From NCBI GenBank assembly GCA_004352715.1, contig SCFE01000044.1, positions 543,075 through 607,074 of the forward strand: a stretch of 64,000 nucleotides of DNA. Reading direction: 5' to 3'. A program made the translations under genes and the position numbers. The notes under the pieces are model-generated. The model was not told the origin of the DNA, searched no databases, and was given only the letters and a program-made list of their open reading frames with translations. This document shows, one piece after another, positions 36,453 through 45,462 of the stretch; the first letter of the stretch is position 1, and every line of letters begins with the position of its first letter. The DNA is from Hofstenia miamia (lineage: Eukaryota; Xenacoelomorpha; Acoela).

Positions 36453-36953
36453 AATAAGCTCATAAATTCCTATTATGCAAAGCAAAACAATTAGATTTTC
36501 ACAAAAATTCCTACAATAAGTTTTATCATTTCCCCAATTTACTTAAAGGGAAGACTCCTCAAATAAATATTATTTGCAAATTATTTTGTCGATATTTATT
36601 GGTAGAATAGGCCTATTCATTGAACTTTTGTATGGTTATTTTTATTGTTAGACTGTTATTAATTTGGGTCAGGGATCAAAATGCAGTTAAATGAAATAAT
36701 TGAAATTGATCAGATGTGTCAATTAATTGTAAGTTATTATGACGAAATTCAATGTTGCCAATCCCCGGCTTAGTTCCAACTGATGATCCCAAAGAACCCT
36801 ATTATCAAGTAATATATCTTATTTCAAATTGGCACTAAATCAATTGTATTCATTGAAACAAATACACGAATTTAATGCCTACGTTTGTACACGTCAATAA
36901 TTTCAATTCTGCTTGTTATTTACATGCACACATTCGGTATTTATTGTGCCATT
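36453..36953. repeat. Repeated unique sequence, copy A
   Basis: Near-identical to 37725-38248, which has an extra 30-odd bases (about 37832-37864) and single-base differences. No coding content. The difference pattern suits two haplotypes of one locus. Confidence 0.85.
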
Positions 36954-37398
36954 GTCAAAGTATGTATAATAGATACAAATAGTAAACTTCTAAATGCCTT
37001 AAATCAATACGAAATCGACACATATTTAGAGATATAAACTTTTCATTTTCTAATGTTTAGATAAAATCAATTATAGCATCAATACCATCATCTCAAAAAA
37101 ATTAATGTTTCATAATTGTATAGATCACTATAAAAAATGTAGACTGGTTAGTTAAATAGTTAAAATGACACCCGTAGTAAAAAATAGTTAGTTTGCATAT
37201 ATACCCATATAAATAATTATTCAATTATACCCCTTTTTAAACTATGCAGAAATATGTTTTTGAGCAATATTTTGCATTTTTTTTATAAAATCTGCCTTTT
37301 ACGGAAATCCCAAAATATTTTCAAAGCCACTTTGAAACAATGTTATTAGTATGCATCTTATTATGTAAAGAGAAATTTGATTATTTGAATAAACACTT
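36954..37398. other. No gene seen
   Basis: AT-rich unique sequence. Confidence 0.5.
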
Positions 37399-37723
37399 TT
37401 GCCTTTTTTACTACTAATTTATATTAAGTTCTCTAATTCCCGCTCCACTCGCTCTGATGATGTTGTCACTTTCTCCATTCGTTGTCCCAAGAAACATCGC
37501 ATCCTTCACTCATTTTTCAATCCTGCTTGTACTGCTGATAATTACATCTTGACTCTCAACCCTCTAACTGTGAATGATTTCTTTTCCCCGCCGTCGAGCT
37601 CCTTTGTTGAGCTCTTCTCCAACTTTGCTTACTCTTCCATCTGCTCCTATTTCATCTCCTGTGACTGTCCTTGCTCCCGTAAAACTTGACGTGTTTTTAT
37701 TTTTTTGTAGTGTATGCCTTCAG
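37399..37723 (+). mobile_element. 3' region of a non-LTR retrotransposon (copy 1)
   Basis: A pyrimidine-rich, GC-raised block. Its last part (about 37631-37723, ending TAGTGTATGCCTTCAG) recurs at 39562-39652, where it continues to AAATAAAGTCACTCA and an (ATT)n tract. That ending is typical of a LINE 3' end with microsatellite tail. The coding remnant upstream was not assigned. Confidence 0.5.
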
Positions 37724-37724
37724 N

Positions 37725-38248
37725 AATAAGCTCATAAATTCCTATTATGCAAAGCAAAACAATTAGATTTTCACAAAAATTCCTACAATAAGTTTTATCA
37801 TTTCCTCAATTTACTTTAAAGGGAAGACTCCTGATAAACCGCATTGAAATTTAAAGCACTTAGAAATATTATTTGCAAATTATTTTGTCGATATTTATTA
37901 GTAGAATAGGCCTATTCATTGAACTTTTGTATGGTTATTTTTATTGTTAGACTGTTATTAATTTGGGTCAGGGATCAAAATGCAGTTAAATGAAATAATT
38001 GAAATTGATCAGATGTGTCAATTAATTGTAAGTTATTATGACGAAATTCAATGTTGCCAATCCCCGGCTTAGTTCCAACTGATGATCCCAAAGAACCCTA
38101 TTATCAAGTAATATATCTTATTTCAAATTGGCACTAAATCAATTGTATTCATTGAAACAAATACACGAATTTAATGCCTACGTTTGTACACGTCAATAAT
38201 TTCAATTCTGCTTGTTATTTACATGCACACATTCGGTATTTATTGTGC
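37725..38248. repeat. Repeated unique sequence, copy B
   Basis: Second version of 36453-36953, starting right after the single N at 37724 and running into the 149-N gap. Confidence 0.85.
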
Positions 38249-38397
38249 NNNNNNNNNNNNNNNNNNNNNNNNNNNNNNNNNNNNNNNNNNNNNNNNNNNN
38301 NNNNNNNNNNNNNNNNNNNNNNNNNNNNNNNNNNNNNNNNNNNNNNNNNNNNNNNNNNNNNNNNNNNNNNNNNNNNNNNNNNNNNNNNNNNNNNNNN
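38249..38397. other. Assembly gap (149 N)
   Basis: Run of Ns. Open frames reported through it have no meaning. Confidence 1.
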
Positions 38398-39558
38398 TCC
38401 CAATCTTTTCTCTTTGTCTACCACTACTATATCTGGTTTCCGTGCTTCTATTACCTTGCTTGTTTGGATGTTGAATTCCCACGGTATCTTAACCTTCTCA
38501 TTTTCTATGACGCCCTGTGACTTGTGCTCATACCACTTGTCTCCTGCTTCTAACCCATGCTGCCTGCTCAAACTCCAGTGTACCATTCTTCCCACCTTGT
38601 CATGCCTGAACTTATACTCATTCTGCGCCAACTTCTCACACCCTGCTATCAGATGATCTACTGTCTCCGCCTCTTTCTTATTTAGCCTACACTTATCACT
38701 TACTTCTACTCTTCTGTCTATATGCTTCTTCACCCAGTTTGTTCTTATTGCTTGCTCCTGTGCTGTCATTATCAGTGCATCTGTTCCTTTTTTTGTCCTG
38801 CCTTCTTTAGCCACCTGTTGCTTTTTTCTCTGTCACATTTTTCTGTGTTCATCCAGTATTCTCGTTGCATTACCTTCTGCCTATACCTTTTTTGTCTCTG
38901 ATTCCATCCTACTCTGGTATACCTTCTTTATTTCACTCTCAGTTGTTATCTTCCTTAACTCCTTAGTGACCTCCAGTACGAACCCCTTAAGTTGATCTTC
39001 TACATATTCCTTTAGCCCTAGTGCTTCTGCTTCTACAGTTTCCTTTACATTTAGCAGTCCTTTCCCTCCCGTATGCCTTGCCATGTACAACTTATCTACA
39101 TTCTACATCTCCATTTAAGTTGAATACTCTCTCTGCTGCTGCTAGTATCTTCCTTGTCTCCCGGTCAAATTCCCTTAGTTCATTCTTGTTCCACCTAACT
39201 ATTCCTGCCGAATATCTCAACACTGGTATTGCCCATATATTAATTGCTTTGATACCAGTCTGCCCATTCAATACTGACTTCTGTAGTACCTTCCTTACTC
39301 TCCTCTTGTATTCTTTTCTTAACGTCGTCCTCATTTCCTCATGATCTATTCTATCTTTCTCTATCACACCTAAGTACTTCTTGTACCCCTCTTTGACTTC
39401 CTCAATCTTATCCTGCACGTCCTCAAACCATCTCCATCTATGCGCTTCCCTCTGGCCATTGTCACTGTCGCACACTTTCCTAATCCAAATTCCAACCCGG
39501 AATCTCTGCTTGCCTTCTCCAATGTCTCCACTTGCTTCTGCAACATCTTCCTTGAACT
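38398..39558 (-). pseudogene. R4/Dong-like LINE: end of RT, thumb and start of endonuclease
   Basis: Reading from 39558 down: LEFGLGKCATVTMARGKRI (end of RT palm), then YKKYLGVIEKDRIDHEEM (usual YKYLGV), RRVRKVLQKSVLNGQTGIKA, NIWAIPVLRYSAGIVRWNK and a zinc-knuckle-like KCRLNKKEAETVDHLIAGCE. That segment lacks one Cys of the usual CRLC. Then EYKFRHDKVGRMVHWSL and VKIPWEFNIQTSKVIEARKP, ending in DIVVVDKEKRLG at the gap. The last part is the start of a restriction-like endonuclease (PD..D/E-x-K) C-terminal to the RT, as in R4/Dong and related LINEs. Frameshifts separate the blocks, so it is defective. Confidence 0.75.
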
Positions 39559-39665
39559 CTCTTCCATCTGCTCCTATTTCATCTCCTGTGACTGTCCTTG
39601 CTCCCGTAAAACTTGACGTGTTTTTATTTTTTTGTAGTGTATGCCTTCAGCGGCTAAATAAAGTC

Positions 39666-39669
<4 letters not shown>
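39559..39669 (+). mobile_element. 3' end of a second LINE, abutting (ATT)n
   Basis: Same sequence as the end of 37399-37723, here completed by GCGGCTAAATAAAGTCACTCA and the trinucleotide tract. It is oriented opposite to the R4/Dong-like LINE on the other side of the tract. Confidence 0.55.

Positions 39670-39742
<73 letters not shown>
39670..39742. repeat. (ATT)n / (TAA)n microsatellite
   Basis: About 24 uninterrupted ATT units. It forms the 3' tail or target of both LINE ends that face it. Confidence 0.95.
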
Positions 39743-39743
<1 letters not shown>

Positions 39744-40148
39744 TTCTCACAGCTTCATGCTGGTATCCCTCTCAGGTCGGGGAACTCACCAGTTCCCAAG
39801 GAGTCTGAGAGCTTTCCTCAGGACTCTAGCTGTTCCTAACAATGCTGCCTTCTGTGCTACCACTCCTCCCAACTTTTCCAATTATTTCTTATGCTTCTTA
39901 CTGCTCCAACTACCGCGACTACTTCAACCTTCTTTAATTTCCACAGCCTTTCTATTTCCTCTGCCAACTCCCTGTACTTGTCTATCTTCTCTTTCTCCTT
40001 GCTTTCTACATTCCTGTCCTTTGGTACTGCTATGTCTATCACTGCTCCCAATCTTTTCTCTTTGTCTACCACTACTATATCTGGTTTCCGTGCTTCTATT
40101 ACCTTGCTTGTTTGGATGTTGAATTCCCACGGTATCTTAACCTTCTCA
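39743..40148 (-). pseudogene. R4/Dong-like LINE: endonuclease and C-terminus
   Basis: From 40148 down: KIPWEFNIQTSKVIEARKPD, IVVVDKEKRLGAVIDIAVPK, then DRNVESKEKEKIDKYRELAE and ERLWKLKKVEVVAVVGAV. This covers the restriction-like endonuclease core, in which PD at about 40075 and DIAVPKD near 40030 give the PD..D-x-K-like acids. The C-terminus AALLGTARVLRKALRLLGNW (near 39800-39860) is followed almost at once by (TAA)n. A short 3' end on TAA repeats fits Dong-type elements, which are known to target TAA repeats. The first 103 bases repeat 38398-38500. Confidence 0.75.
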
Positions 40149-40149
40149 N

Positions 40150-40661
40150 CTCTATCACACCTAAGTACTTCTTGTACCCCTCTTTGACTTCCTCAATCTT
40201 ATCCTGCACGTCCTCAAACCATCTCCATCTATGCGCTTCCCTCTGGCCATTGTCACTGTCGCACACTTTCCTAATCCAAATTCCAACCCGGAATCTCTGC
40301 TTGCCTTCTCCAATGTCTCCACTTGCTTCTGCAACATCTTCCTTGAACTAGCATACATCTTCAGGTCGTGTATGTACCACAGATGACTCACTGCTCTACC
40401 ATTCTTCTCCAACTTATACCCTATACCTGTCCCTTAACTTTCCTGTGATGGGGATTAAGCTAACTACAAACAGTAGTGGTGTTAATCTGTCTCCCTGGAA
40501 TATGCCTCCCTAAACCTCAACCTGTGTCCGTCTATCTCTGTCTGCCGCTTTCCCATCTCCCTCTCTAGAAACTCAACCCATTTCCGTGAAACACCCTTGG
40601 TCTCTAACATCTTCAATAACACATGTGATATGCTGTCATATGCCTTCCTGTAGTCTATCCA
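40150..40661 (-). pseudogene. R4/Dong-like LINE: reverse transcriptase core
   Basis: From 40661 down: IDYRKAYDSISHVLLKMLET (domain A, usually VDYRKAFDSVPH), KWVEFLEREMGKRQTEI, and a frameshifted domain B reading SRETD where GDxLSPLLF is expected. Then SHLWYIHDLKMYASSRKML: domain C, where YMDDLKLYA has become YIHDLKMYA and so lost a catalytic Asp. The 200 bases after the N at 40149 duplicate 39359-39558. The element is dead by both frameshift and active-site loss. Confidence 0.75.
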
Positions 40662-40668
40662 TTGTTAT

Positions 40669-40688
40669 TAATTTTATTATTGTTATTA

Positions 40689-40724
<36 letters not shown>
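40669..40724. repeat. (ATT)n tract, left border of the repeat block
   Basis: Imperfect then perfect ATT repeats directly after LINE sequence, followed 11 bp later by the hairpin at 40735. Confidence 0.9.
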
Positions 40725-40734
40725 TAGTAATACC

Positions 40735-40803
40735 GGGCTCTTTGTACTATGGAAGGGTGACAAGGAGCCCTCAAATCTTGGAAATCCCATAGTACAACGG
40801 GCC
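40735..40803. repeat. Hairpin 1 next to (ATT)n
   Basis: GGGCTCTTTGTACTATGG pairs with CCATAGTACAACGGGCC (one indel and one mismatch) across a 33-nt loop. The arm sequence resembles that of hairpin 2 at 42341. Confidence 0.8.
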
Positions 40804-41160
40804 TTTTTGGTTTCATTTCTCTGGATTGGCTCTAATTCCTTAGATTTTGTATAGACAAAGTTATATTGCTAATTTATTTTGTATTATGGGTGAAATTTCT
40901 GCAAGGGAAGGATATTACAGTGTATACCATTTGCTATTATAATTATGATAGAGGGCTCATTGTAACTTTTGATTATAATAGAGGGCTAATGGTTAAATAT
41001 TCTCTAATTAAATTTTTAAATCATTGAAATTTGTTAAATAATACTTTTCTATTGCTAATTCATATTTAGTTTTACTCTATGTTAGAATTAACACAATATA
41101 TGTTGCTGTAGCTAAGCATTAAGGTAAATTTTTGATGATTTAGTCATTAGCATAAAATCA
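40804..41160. other. Left flank of the repeat block with GGGCTC motifs
   Basis: AGAGGGCTCATTGTAAC (about 40949) and GATTATAATAGAGGGCTAAT (about 40971) face inverted relatives at 42162-42240 (GAGCCCTGTTATTATAAT, ATGGCCCTTATTATAATC, GAGCCCTATGTTATAATC). No coding sequence. Confidence 0.55.
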
Positions 41161-42160
41161 AGTAGTCATTAGTATTGAATCACAGTAGTCCTTATCAATG
41201 AGTGCTTTATAATGCATATCTAGATGTAATTTATTATTTAAAAATTATTTAATATAGTTTTAAATCCATTTCCGCAATATTTAAAATGTATTCTTTATTT
41301 ATGATGCCCTACACACTAATATATCACATCAAAGTAGTCATTAAGCAAAAATTATAGTAGTCCTATTTTATCTTTACTAACTGACACTTTTCCAGCCCTA
41401 ATTTTAATTTTGAAAGCGGATTATGACAGTGCGATCTTGATATCTTCAATATTGGTTAAGCATAGAGGGGTTGATTATCTGTTTTTGCATTATTTCATTT
41501 GACAGTAGTCATTCAGTTTGAAACGCAGTAGTCCGCGAAGATAATTGATTAATGTGCTTAATATTACTTTTCTAGATCGGATTTTTACTCTAAAAACGAT
41601 TTGAATTAATAAATATCAATATCTTCAATATTAAGGGAGTACTCTGCAATTTAAAAGTGAAGATTGTCAAATTCGGGACTATGTTATACAATAGTTATTA
41701 AACTAAAAACATAGTAGTCCTTATCTATCAATAGCAAATAACACTTATCTAGGATTAATTTTAAATTTCTAAACGATTTAAGACATTCTGAAACCGATAT
41801 CACCATTATTTTTAGAGCATTGAGTCATTATTTTTTGCCAGTACCCTATCTTGGATTTGCTTCATTTCAATGTAGTGGCAAATAATTTTAGAGAGGTGTC
41901 TATCCTATGAACTAGTGACACAAAATACATATCTAGCAATATTTCTGAATTTACAAACTTTTAAAGTTGGTCCCAAATCAATATCTTTTATATTAACATA
42001 GCTTTTGAGGGGTACTTAATAAAGCTACTGAGCTATCTTAGAGTAGTCATTCATTTAGTAGTCCTCATTTACAACCGTTAAATCAGCCCTGTAGGGTCTA
42101 TTTATAGCTATCTAGTGGTATTTTCTGTGTATAAATTCAAATTATTACTAATTTTTCAGG
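41161..42160. repeat. About six diverged tandem units of 170-190 bp
   Basis: AGTAGTCATT followed 15-25 bases later by AGTAGTCCT marks units starting near 41161, 41334, 41504, 41691 (as ATAGTTATT), 41871 (very diverged) and 42042. Within units a second block recurs (ACTTTTCTAGnnnTAATTTT..AAACGATTT) and a third (ATCAATATCTTCAATATT). No open frame spans it. Units differ considerably, so the array is old or evolves under constraint on short motifs. Confidence 0.75.
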
Positions 42161-42274
42161 TTCTTGGAGCCCTGTTATTATAATTTTTTTGACTGATGGC
42201 CCTTATTATAATCAAAAATTGACAGAGAGCCCTATGTTATAATCAAATTTTCCTAAATAATGAAAGACAGCCCT

Positions 42275-42276
<2 letters not shown>

Positions 42277-42331
<55 letters not shown>
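42277..42331. repeat. (ATT)n tract, right border of the repeat block
   Basis: About 18 perfect units following AGACAGCCCTGTATT, then ATCAATATCA and hairpin 2. Confidence 0.92.
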
Positions 42332-42332
<1 letters not shown>

Positions 42333-42340
42333 CAATATCA

Positions 42341-42388
42341 GAGCTCTATGTACACTGACTTTTTCAAAAATAGGTGTACATAGTGCTC
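42341..42388. repeat. Hairpin 2 next to (ATT)n
   Basis: GAGCTCTATGTACAC pairs with GTGTACATAGTGCTC, 15-nt arms with one mismatch and an 18-nt loop. It has the same order relative to its trinucleotide tract as hairpin 1. Confidence 0.85.
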
Positions 42389-42399
42389 TTTTTCAAAAT

Positions 42400-42436
42400 C
42401 CCTCTAACATCCTCAATAACCACACATGTGATATGA
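42400..42436 (-). mobile_element. Scrap of the R4/Dong-like LINE
   Basis: CCTCTAACATCCTCAATAAC then CACACATGTGATATG closely matches 40602-40632 of the LINE. It is joined directly to the integrase sequence of the next element. Confidence 0.6.
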
Positions 42437-42444
42437 AAATTTAG

Positions 42445-43389
42445 TAAATGGAACAAAGGTTTTAAATATTTGTTGATGATTGTAGATGCATTTTCAAAGT
42501 ATGGATGGATTATTCCACTAAAAGATAAAACTGGACCTACTGTTAGAGATGCATTGATAATTACCTTTCAAGGTACTAAGGGGCCCATGGTTATCAAAAT
42601 TCCGAAGTTCTTATGGGTAGATAAAGGAAAGCAATTTTATAATAAGCATGTTCAACAACTTCTTGAAAAGTACAATGTTAAAAAGTACTCAACAGAAAAC
42701 CTTGAAAAAAATTCACTTGTATAAAGATTTAATAGAACAATTAAAAATAAAATGTGAAAAGAATTCACAAAGCAGAATCATACACAATATTTGGATATAC
42801 TTCCTAAAATATTAAATGAATACAATAATACAAAACATAGCTCTATAAAAATGACTCCAATTGAAGCTTCCAAAGAGAAAAATGAAGATGAAGTTTACAA
42901 CAATTTGAATCATACACAATATTTGGATATACTTCCTAAAATATTAAATGAATACAATAATACAAAACATAGCTCTATAAAAATGACTCCAATTGAAGCT
43001 TCCAAAGAGAAAAATGAGGATGAAGTTTACAACAATTTGTACAATGATAGTGTTAAACGCATTGTGCTTAGAGTTAAATTTAAAGTAGGTGACAAATTTA
43101 GAATAAGTAAACTTAAAAGGAAAGTTTTTGATAAAGCTTATTCACCAAATTGGACTGAAGAAATAGTTATTGATAAACTAAAATTGATAGACCCTATAAC
43201 ATACACATTGAAGGATTTAGCTGATGAAGAAATAAATGGATCGTTTTATGAAGAATTGCAAAAAAAACTGATCAAGAAATATTTGGAATTGAAAAAGTGT
43301 TGAAGAAGAAGAAGAATGAAATGGTCTTTGTTAAATAGTCAGGCTATCCTGATAAATTTAATAGTTGGGTAAATATAAAAAATATATAG
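42445..43389 (+). pseudogene. Maverick/Polinton-type integrase with chromodomain, broken
   Basis: KYLLMIVDAFSKYGWIIPLK holds the first catalytic Asp of the retroviral-type integrase core. FLWVDKGKQFYNKHVQQLL holds the second. At the third, the family's VVERFNRT reads V-stop-RFNRT: codon 42722-42724 is TAA where the catalytic Glu belongs. A TGA follows at 42754. DILPKILNEYNNTKHSSIKM occurs twice because of a 132-bp in-frame duplication. After NWTEEIVIDKL and ITYTLKDL, a frameshift near 43268 leads to a chromodomain, IFGIEKVLKKKKNEMVFVK then stop then SGYPDKFNSW, where the usual Trp is TAG. Integrases of this type insert large self-synthesising DNA transposons. This copy is inactive. Confidence 0.8.
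42775..43038 (+). repeat. 132-bp in-frame tandem duplication inside the integrase
   Basis: 42775-42906 and 42907-43038 differ at one base (GAAGATG against GAGGATG). Forty-four codons are added without changing frame. Confidence 0.92.
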
Positions 43390-43479
43390 AAAAATTATTT
43401 ATGAATTTTTTTTCTAGACAAAAAAGATATCGACACACTATTTGTAAAAAAAATTTTTCAATACAATATATATAAAGAG

Positions 43480-45115
43480 ATGGCAACTAGACAAAATATC
43501 ACTTGTGAGACCTGTAATTTGACAATTGTTAAGAAAAATTATAATACACATATTACAACTACGAAACATTTAAAAAATGTAGAAAAGAATCATGATTTTA
43601 CAATTAATGGATATATTCCAACAGTTAAAATAAATACAAATTATGTTAATGTAATTGTTAATTTTAAGGGTACTAAGGTACCCGCAGGTGATGCAATTAA
43701 CTTTAAGGGTAGTGACACCTTAATTCCATTTATAGGTATTAATACATTGTTTACAGAAACATTAAAATATTTTAATATAATCAACCAACCATTAAAATAT
43801 GTTTCATTTTATTTAAAATTTACAAAAGGTATTGAATATACACGTACAGATATAATAGTTCCTTATCAATTTAAAATGAAAGAAATATTAACTAAGCATG
43901 AAATAAATAATACTAATATTTCCTCAAAATTAAAGATAATTGTTGATTTTGAAAAATTAGAAGGATCAAACTTGGTATTCACTGGTGTGCATAGTATAAA
44001 TATTAAAATGTACAAAATTTCTTGGGGTGGACCACATGTTAAATTACCAATTAAATCATCTTCAATTTTCAACATTATTAATAATGATGACAAGTGTTTT
44101 TTGTGGTCAATAATTGCAGCTCAACACCCTAGTTATAAGAATCAAAATAAAACATGTGTTTATGAAAAACATTTAGATAAATACAATTTAAATGGAATAA
44201 CATTTCCAATAACAATAATGGAATTAAAAACTTTATTAAACAAAATAGAATAAAAGTCAATGTTTATGAGCTAAAAGTTTGGGGAGAAAGGGCAACTTCA
44301 TATAATGTATTACCTATTTATTATTCTGATGAAAATGCAATTGATTTGGGGGTGTATGAAAATCACTTTGTTCTAATAAAAAACTTGAAATGTGGACTAT
44401 ACAAGGATTTAAGTAAAAATAAACTATACTTTGTAAGAAGTACTTGTTAAAATGTAGAAAAAAGTCAACTCTTGAAAATCATATTAGATTATGTAAAAAT
44501 GAAGATACAACACAATTATATTTTCCAAAAGAAGAGCAAATTAAATTTAAAAATTGCCATTATTAAATAGATGATCCATTTAGAATTTATGCGGATTTTG
44601 AATGTTATAATGAAAAGGTCAAGAGTAAATATAATTTACCTGATGTTGATATAACTACAATTTTATGTAATCAATTACCTATTGCTTTTGGAATATATCT
44701 AAAATAATATATACCTGAATTATGTAAGTCAAAATACATTTATTATTTTGGAAAAGATTGTGTTGAAGTATTTGTTCAAAAAATTAAAGAATTAGAAAAC
44801 AAGTTTTTCTTTATGTTTAAACGTGACATTTCAATGAAAATTACTAAAGAAGAAAATTGAGAATTTCAAAACTCAAATGAATGTTATCTATGTAGATGTG
44901 TAAGAGGCCCAAATAACCCATCAGACAAGAAGTTGCCCTTAAAACTAGTAAGAGATCATTGTCATTTAACTGGAAAATATCGGGGTTCTGCTTGCAATGA
45001 TTGCAATTTAATGGCTAAAAAACAATAAATGGCTTTTGTACCTTTGTATTTTCATAATTATTCATGATATGATTCATATTTATTTTTCAATGAATTATAA
45101 AACCTTTATGTAAAA
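43480..45115 (+). pseudogene. Maverick/Polinton-type protein-primed DNA polymerase B, truncated
   Basis: The 257-codon open frame starts with a zinc-finger-like CETCNLTIVKKNYNTH..H. It runs through a Lys/Asn-rich region to CFLWSIIAAQHP (near 44095), a block typical of Polinton-type polymerases. Past the stop, frameshifted pieces continue the protein: NVYELKVWGERATSYNVLPI, ENHFVLIKNL, a zinc-binding CRKKSTLENHIRLC, and FRIYADFECYN (44580), the exonuclease motif with its DxE acids. ECYLCRCVRGPNNP and VRDHCHLTGKYRGSACNDC follow, then FVPLYFHNYS near 45040. The palm with the DTDS polymerase motif is absent, cut off near the hAT insertion. At least five stops or frameshifts are present. It follows the integrase in the same orientation. 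Confidence 0.78.
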
Positions 45116-45462
45116 TCGCATAACTTTTTTCTGAGTTGAACTACGTTGATTTCATTACGTTTCGTGTTGTGGTTTTTCTGCAACAATGGTTTTGCAAGAG
45201 GTCAATGTGACAGTATTTCATGTTATGATTTTGACGCCTGTCTGTGATCGTATTGGACTTTGAAAAGCGTTTCTATTGTTCTAATCAGGGTTGGAAAAAA
45301 ATCAATTTCGACAGATTTTTTTATTTAAATCAGGTTTTTTTTATTTAAATCGGATTTTTTTATTTTAGATACCATCATAACATATTGCAATCTAAAACTC
45401 ACTAAACCAAAAACAATATTTTCTGAAACGTTTTAATTAGTTCGGCAGCCTAAATTAAGTAA

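Noticed and set aside
38174-38814. Long frames on both strands through 38249-38397
   Set aside because: They are kept open only by Ns.
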